This document shows positions 45,901 to 48,953 of a stretch of 48,953 nucleotides of DNA, piece after piece. The notes under the pieces were generated by a model. It did not search any database. It was not told where the DNA came from and saw only the letters and a program-made list of their open reading frames with translations. Position numbers and translations under genes: made by a program. Each line of letters opens with the position of its first letter. Within the stretch, counting starts at the first letter, position 1. Origin of the DNA: Clostridia bacterium (lineage in GTDB: Bacteria > Bacillota > Clostridia > UBA1381); the NCBI GenBank assembly GCA_017935675.1, contig JAGBHE010000096.1, forward strand, positions 1 to 48,953, in the 5' to 3' direction.

Positions 45901-46384
45901 AAACAGGTTATATGAAAAGGGAATAATAGCAGGTGTTTCAGAGAGCGAGTTCGCACCTGAGAGAAGCGTCACAAGGGAAGAGTTTGCGGTTATGCTGCAC
46001 AGGGCTTTCGGGAAATCCGCAGAGCGTACGAGAACAAGCTTTGACGATGTAGCGGAGGACGCGTGGTATGGTGAGGCGGTGTATGCACTTGCCGACAGCG
46101 GCATAATCAACGGAACAGGCGCGCATATTTTCGGTGTCGGAAGCTTGATTTCAAGACAGGATATGGCTGTTATGATATACAGGGCGGTTCAGGCGCCGGA
46201 GGCTGTCAGAGAATATCAGGGCTTCACAGATGAGGAGCTTATCGGAGGTTATGCGCTTGAAGCGGTTACAAAGCTGTTTGAGGCAGGTATAATCAACGGT
46301 ATGGACAACGGAGCTTTTGAGCCGCTTGGAAAAACAACCCGCGCACAGGCGGCGTATATATTAAATCTGATAATGGATGCTTAA
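42911..46384 (+). CDS. S-layer-homology surface protein with two WSFD laminin-G-like modules
   Basis: The protein has 1,157 residues. AGGAGGT is eight bases before the ATG, which overlaps the previous gene by 11 bases. After a signal peptide come WSFD module 1 (about 25-235), an Ig-like domain (236-335), WSFD module 2 (about 336-560, FWSFDDKKLLPDYFS to MDNLYIGDD), a second Ig-like domain (about 565-660), further beta domains, a Gly/Ser linker (about 940-957) and three SLH repeats (979-1157: VTREEFAVM, ISRQDMAVM, TTRAQAAYI). It is the locus B counterpart of the 19440 protein. It probably displays binding modules on the cell surface. Confidence 0.87.
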   Translation: MRIKRIAALVLAFALSSGLPVRAAELEAVWSFDAESGMPEGFSFSGRTVTLYNNHVGADGSEYSFGFSAGTGIGMGNGAVTNDSCGVDIDTSSFTSGTNGTIAVSFDFLIENSNLCAWLIAPVADGTAVPLVTLSGGKIFFGETEIGAVEADEWHEVGAEIKKTETGANVSIYLDGVNVGGSGAAYAMGDITGFSVLAAPATSTAEFLANRTFEGRKEILQLDNYYAGINDKHFVGEFRCMGAAVGASLSEFIVTFNRSVSGSIENPVTADGFTIAETKWDELRKTAVVVLNEPMTPGNVYTIRIAEDISCDDGIEYTGKTEYELTAAFPKSINMFWSFDDKKLLPDYFSYNNKNVPTLASDAGESGEAGDYAFTFLDGIGNGFSGPETVLNKYTNGMNILKGDLTAPVNNTTVLFDYDFLLKGDYMLAGLAVPGKSAAAHGFDSAVIVEDGKAVFAGVELGSVEKNEWHNIGVVYKLSSAEGAVIDIYFDSVKKVEGFRDPAFTGGIHFFSVLTTAKVPPEVAAEYPRYDSRNEYMVMDNLYIGDDVSRAIKDLAVTGCVPAKNAAGVAADTGFSVTFNDSVSYGKDELAELISVTDSQGVSAGADHFTVSEDGRTVSAEFPGGLKNREKYTVKFSERLISDYGKAPAAGEDYSFTTGSIFSGKLSDVSISSGGGIVTAEFDFAGSGEAVLVSYDDNGVMTDAGTVSAASGTVSCSGDGENVCLFVVDSLESGILLAEPYISGEAEGGYSYPDTALSFTDVKCKDKLITAEGASSVKNGYIVCKLADNGKSIGSESPEDYLYIGIAKSDSNGLFSFCGKVKEADGEYSYSARALSGSAAEGSVRYKVLDENSLLSMSAGGVSCSISGAEITARISSGTLSGLLVSFELSDGASLYYGNEKLISGTSRLDCSGPVVLKAVSEYGSEREYRLTVTKKTASSDKGGGSGSGGGGGSSYRATVTASAENMAAVKIPEPVETVKSNGFADVPEGFWAADAINRLYEKGIIAGVSESEFAPERSVTREEFAVMLHRAFGKSAERTRTSFDDVAEDAWYGEAVYALADSGIINGTGAHIFGVGSLISRQDMAVMIYRAVQAPEAVREYQGFTDEELIGGYALEAVTKLFEAGIINGMDNGAFEPLGKTTRAQAAYILNLIMDA

Positions 46385-46397
46385 TATTTTCAGCAGT

Positions 46398-46438
46398 CAA
46401 ATACCGGTATATTGCAAATGCACGAATACCGGTATTTG
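46398..46438 (+). terminator. Probable terminator of locus B
   Basis: CAAATACCGGTAT and ATACCGGTATTTG form a perfect 13-bp stem around a 15-base loop. The T run is short, so efficiency is uncertain. It lies just after the last SLH gene and before a strong new promoter. Confidence 0.6.
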
Positions 46439-46461
46439 ATTGTGCAGTCATGGAATTCGTA

Positions 46462-46490
46462 TTGACAAATATCAGGTTCTTTGCTATAAT
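46462..46490 (+). promoter_or_regulatory. Consensus promoter of the membrane AraC regulator
   Basis: TTGACA (46462-46467) and TATAAT (46485-46490) are both perfect and separated by 17 bases. The gene is probably expressed constitutively and separately from locus B. Confidence 0.92.
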
Positions 46491-46525
46491 TGGCATAGAT
46501 ATTAAACGGGAGGACAGGTATACTG

Positions 46526-48655
46526 ATGACTTTCTTTAGGCAAATGCTGAAAAATAATATGCTGATATGTGTCGGTTTTATGTTTATTTTCGCGGTTATA
46601 GCATATTCATTTACAATTCATTCGGTAAATATTGAAAATGAACGGGCAGCTGATACGATACTCAGTCAGACCTCGGATTATATTGACGGATGTATTTCCA
46701 GGTCAATAAATACAATGTTCACCATGGCTGAAAGCAGCAGTATAAAAAATCTTGGCATTAAAAACAATACGGTTACGGAACAATATGCAAAAATCAATGC
46801 AAATGAATATATGTCAACAATGGTTACCCATGCAAAGAATACCGTAATCGCTGCAATAAACTTTGAAAATAATATTGTTATTTCAAGCAAGGGGAGCATG
46901 TATCCTGAATTTTTTGCTGAAAGCATAGGTATCGGTTATGATGCCCTTAATGAGTTGACAGGCAGCGCTTTGAAAAAACAAAACGGTGTTGTAAGCTTTA
47001 CGCTTTCCGAGGATAAGGGTACTGTAATAATGTGTACCTGCAGTAAGTCTTTATCATCAACTCCGATTTTCCCGATTGTTACAATACCTGTCAGAAGCAT
47101 GCTTGCAAATACAAGTTCAGTTATCACGGTTGCAATAGATGATGATGTGCTGTACAGTAACGTACCCGATAAGCAAGGACTTTCAAAAACATATTCCATA
47201 ACAACCCATACATACGGTTTCCCTGCTGAAATAGTCTACAGCTATGCGATATCGGGAATTTCGTATCATTCAAGGCTGATACTGATGCTTGTGTTAATCA
47301 GTCTTCTGACAATAATTATTCTGGCGGGAAGCCTTGTTATTATATATAAAATGACCAAGAAAACATATTCTCCCATTGCCGATCTTTTAAATCTGTTTGA
47401 CGCTGACAGACGTGAGCGGAGAGGTAACGAGATTGATTTTATAAAAAATGAGTTTTTGTCTCTGACAAAATCCAGAAACAGCTTTGAGGAAAAGGCTGAG
47501 CTTGTAAGTATTCAGAATCTTATATACGGCATGTCTGACGAGGATGAAACCGACGCCTTAAAGGTAAAATACGGGCTTGAGGATTCGGATTATTTTGTAT
47601 GCTCCGTAATAGAGCTGAGAGAGAAGTCGGATTTTCTGAGGTCTGATATTCATGCATTTTTTTACCGTGCCGCGGCAGAAAAAATTATTTCCTGCTTCAG
47701 CGAAGAAAAGTTTGTTAAGCTGATAGGTATAGACGGTATGCGCTACAGTCTTATAGTCAGCACACACCAATATAATTCTTTTAAAAATAAGCTTCATCAT
47801 TTATTGCTTGGGCTTAATAATGAAATGAAGCTTGAACTTATCGCGTCGATAGGGTCATATGAAAAGGGTATTCAAAATATCAGAAAATCCTTTTCAAATG
47901 CTATGAGAGTTGCTGAAAACAGGATATTCGGTATGAAATACAATACCATTTGTACTTTTGAAGACAGCATGGCTTTGAATGAGAACAGTATTTATTATCC
48001 GTTTGAAACTGAAGTTGCATACATTGACAGTGTTTCCTCATGCCGGAGAGACAATGCAGCCCGTCTTATCAGAACACTTATTGAAGCTAATTTTGAACAT
48101 AAATTTTTCACAAGAAATCAGTTTGCCCAGTTTATAATGATGGCAACAAACACAATTAACCGTGTTTTGTCGGTTATCAGCAGAACCTCCGCGGAGATTT
48201 TCGGTGATGACGTTATTATTTATTTAGAGCTGAAATCCTGCAGTGAACCGGCCGGGCTTCAGAATAAGCTGATTGAGCTGACCGATGTTCTTATAGATTT
48301 TATTGCGCAGATGCAGTCTGCAAGCGATAATAATCTGAGGCAGGAAATGCTGCAGTTCATTTCTGATAATTACAGCAGAGATATTTCTCTTTCGGATCTT
48401 GCCGAGAACGTTAACTTTTCGGTCGAGTATACAAGCAGGCAATTTAAGCTTTTAGTCGGTCAGAATTTCAAGGAATATCTTATGCGTTACCGGTACGATG
48501 AGGCGATAAGACTCATTGAAGCCAATCCCGGAATAAAGGTAATGGAGCTTGCAGGCAGTGTGGGCTGCACGAGTGCTACCTTGTCAAGAATATTTACAAA
48601 GTTTTCCGGAATGTCGCCGAGTGACTATATAAAGCATATTAACGGAAAAGATTAA
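46526..48655 (+). CDS. Membrane-anchored AraC-type transcriptional regulator
   Basis: The protein has 709 residues. One membrane span lies near the N-terminus (about 8-30), then an extracellular domain of about 215 residues, a second span (about 250-274, LILMLVLISLLTIIILAGS), a cytoplasmic middle region (about 275-600) and a C-terminal AraC DNA-binding domain (about 607-705, ISLSDLAENVNFSVEYTSRQF and VMELAGSVGCTSATLSRIF). This is the one-component layout in which an outside signal is passed straight to a tethered HTH domain. GGGAGGAC lies upstream of the ATG. Its place after locus B suggests it senses that locus's substrate and activates the promoter at 29381. The target is inferred. Confidence 0.88.
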   Translation: MTFFRQMLKNNMLICVGFMFIFAVIAYSFTIHSVNIENERAADTILSQTSDYIDGCISRSINTMFTMAESSSIKNLGIKNNTVTEQYAKINANEYMSTMVTHAKNTVIAAINFENNIVISSKGSMYPEFFAESIGIGYDALNELTGSALKKQNGVVSFTLSEDKGTVIMCTCSKSLSSTPIFPIVTIPVRSMLANTSSVITVAIDDDVLYSNVPDKQGLSKTYSITTHTYGFPAEIVYSYAISGISYHSRLILMLVLISLLTIIILAGSLVIIYKMTKKTYSPIADLLNLFDADRRERRGNEIDFIKNEFLSLTKSRNSFEEKAELVSIQNLIYGMSDEDETDALKVKYGLEDSDYFVCSVIELREKSDFLRSDIHAFFYRAAAEKIISCFSEEKFVKLIGIDGMRYSLIVSTHQYNSFKNKLHHLLLGLNNEMKLELIASIGSYEKGIQNIRKSFSNAMRVAENRIFGMKYNTICTFEDSMALNENSIYYPFETEVAYIDSVSSCRRDNAARLIRTLIEANFEHKFFTRNQFAQFIMMATNTINRVLSVISRTSAEIFGDDVIIYLELKSCSEPAGLQNKLIELTDVLIDFIAQMQSASDNNLRQEMLQFISDNYSRDISLSDLAENVNFSVEYTSRQFKLLVGQNFKEYLMRYRYDEAIRLIEANPGIKVMELAGSVGCTSATLSRIFTKFSGMSPSDYIKHINGKD

Positions 48656-48673
48656 ACATAGCGCCCGTGGGCG

Positions 48674-48700
48674 AACACAAGGGGACGGTTCCCTTGTGTT
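48674..48700. repeat. REP-like palindrome, copy 3
   Basis: AACACAAGGG and CCCTTGTGTT flank GACGGTT, extendable with a G-U pair. It is related to 352-376 and 29108-29137. Confidence 0.7.
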
Positions 48701-48719
48701 ACTTATTACCTTTTCACTA

Positions 48720-48820
48720 TTCACTCTTCCCTAAAAAGATGTCGATTTTTTGAAGTAATAAGTAATAGTGAATAAGGAAGAGGTATTGTGCAAACTCGCC
48801 AAAGCGAGTTTGTTTTTTTA
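48720..48820 (+). repeat. ~100-bp direct repeat, copy 2
   Basis: Nearly identical to 29190-29290. The match stops at the A after the T run; beyond it the two copies are unrelated, and here the intron-like sequence begins. Confidence 0.88.
48791..48819 (+). terminator. Rho-independent terminator of the membrane AraC gene
   Basis: CAAACTCG pairs with CGAGTTTG around a 6-base loop, then seven T. Same structure as at 29260-29289. Confidence 0.88.
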
Positions 48821-48953
48821 GTATAACGGGCATGCCGTAAGTCTGGGGTGAAAGTCCCAAGGGGCGTAGTTACCGACGAACCCGATAGCGACTTGCAAGT
48901 TTCATATCGCGAGATGTGGGAGAGAGGAAGCAATAGCGAAATCGTAGCCTGAC
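48821..48953 (+). ncRNA. 5' part of a probable group II intron, cut by the window edge
   Basis: The segment contains GGGGTGAAAGTCCC, then GGGGCGTAG, GACGAACCC, ATAGCGACTTGCAAG and GGAAGCAATAGCGAAA with GTAGCCTGAC, a series typical of domain I of bacterial group II introns. The start is placed where similarity to the other copy of the flanking repeat ends; the true 5' splice site could be up to 20 bases further on. The reverse transcriptase and domains II-VI would lie beyond the window. Insertion just after a terminator hairpin is the habit of class C introns. Confidence 0.6.

Overview
The window looks like chromosomal DNA of an anaerobic Gram-positive bacterium of the Bacillota, most likely a Clostridia lineage from a plant-fibre habitat. 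This is inferred from strong AGGAGG-type ribosome binding sites, sigma-A promoters, lipoprotein-anchored LplB/YtcP-type sugar importers, SLH-anchored surface proteins and several AraC-family regulators. TGA, TAA and TAG all serve as stops, so the standard bacterial code applies. No rRNA, tRNA or CRISPR array was seen.

Layout. The left edge (1-2200) holds the tail of an unidentified gene, a terminator, a REP-like palindrome, a Fic-fold protein with a degenerate active site, and an AraC regulator, the last two on the minus strand. Locus A (2577-26759, plus strand) starts at a clear promoter. It encodes a modular secreted protein whose C-terminal CE12 (rhamnogalacturonan acetylesterase-like) domain is cut off by one in-frame TGA, an intracellular GH105 unsaturated-uronyl hydrolase, two ABC permeases and a solute-binding lipoprotein, two tandemly duplicated parallel beta-helix proteins of about 1,300 residues, and two SLH-domain surface proteins. 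A minus-strand GH109-like Gfo/Idh protein and a plus-strand AraC regulator follow, divergently transcribed at 28.1-28.2 kb.

Locus B (29333-46384, plus strand) is a second importer-plus-surface-protein operon. It has two permeases, a solute-binding lipoprotein, a secreted protein of 'WSFD' laminin-G-like modules, two large beta-propeller proteins, and again an adjacent pair of SLH-domain proteins. A membrane-anchored AraC-type regulator with a near-consensus promoter follows (46526-48655). The right edge carries a second copy of a ~100-bp repeat found just before locus B, ending in a terminator, and then the 5' part of a probable group II intron that runs out of the window.

How it may work (inference). 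Surface SLH proteins and secreted modular proteins bind and trim a pectin-like polysaccharide. GH105 and CE12 point to rhamnogalacturonan I for locus A. The importers take up the oligosaccharides, using an ATPase encoded elsewhere, and GH105 cleaves the unsaturated products inside the cell. GH105 needs lyase products, yet no known lyase was recognised, so the beta-helix and beta-propeller proteins are the best candidates for undescribed polysaccharide lyases or glycosidases. A 40-bp sequence shared exactly by the locus A promoter and the Gfo/Idh promoter suggests that one regulator controls both.
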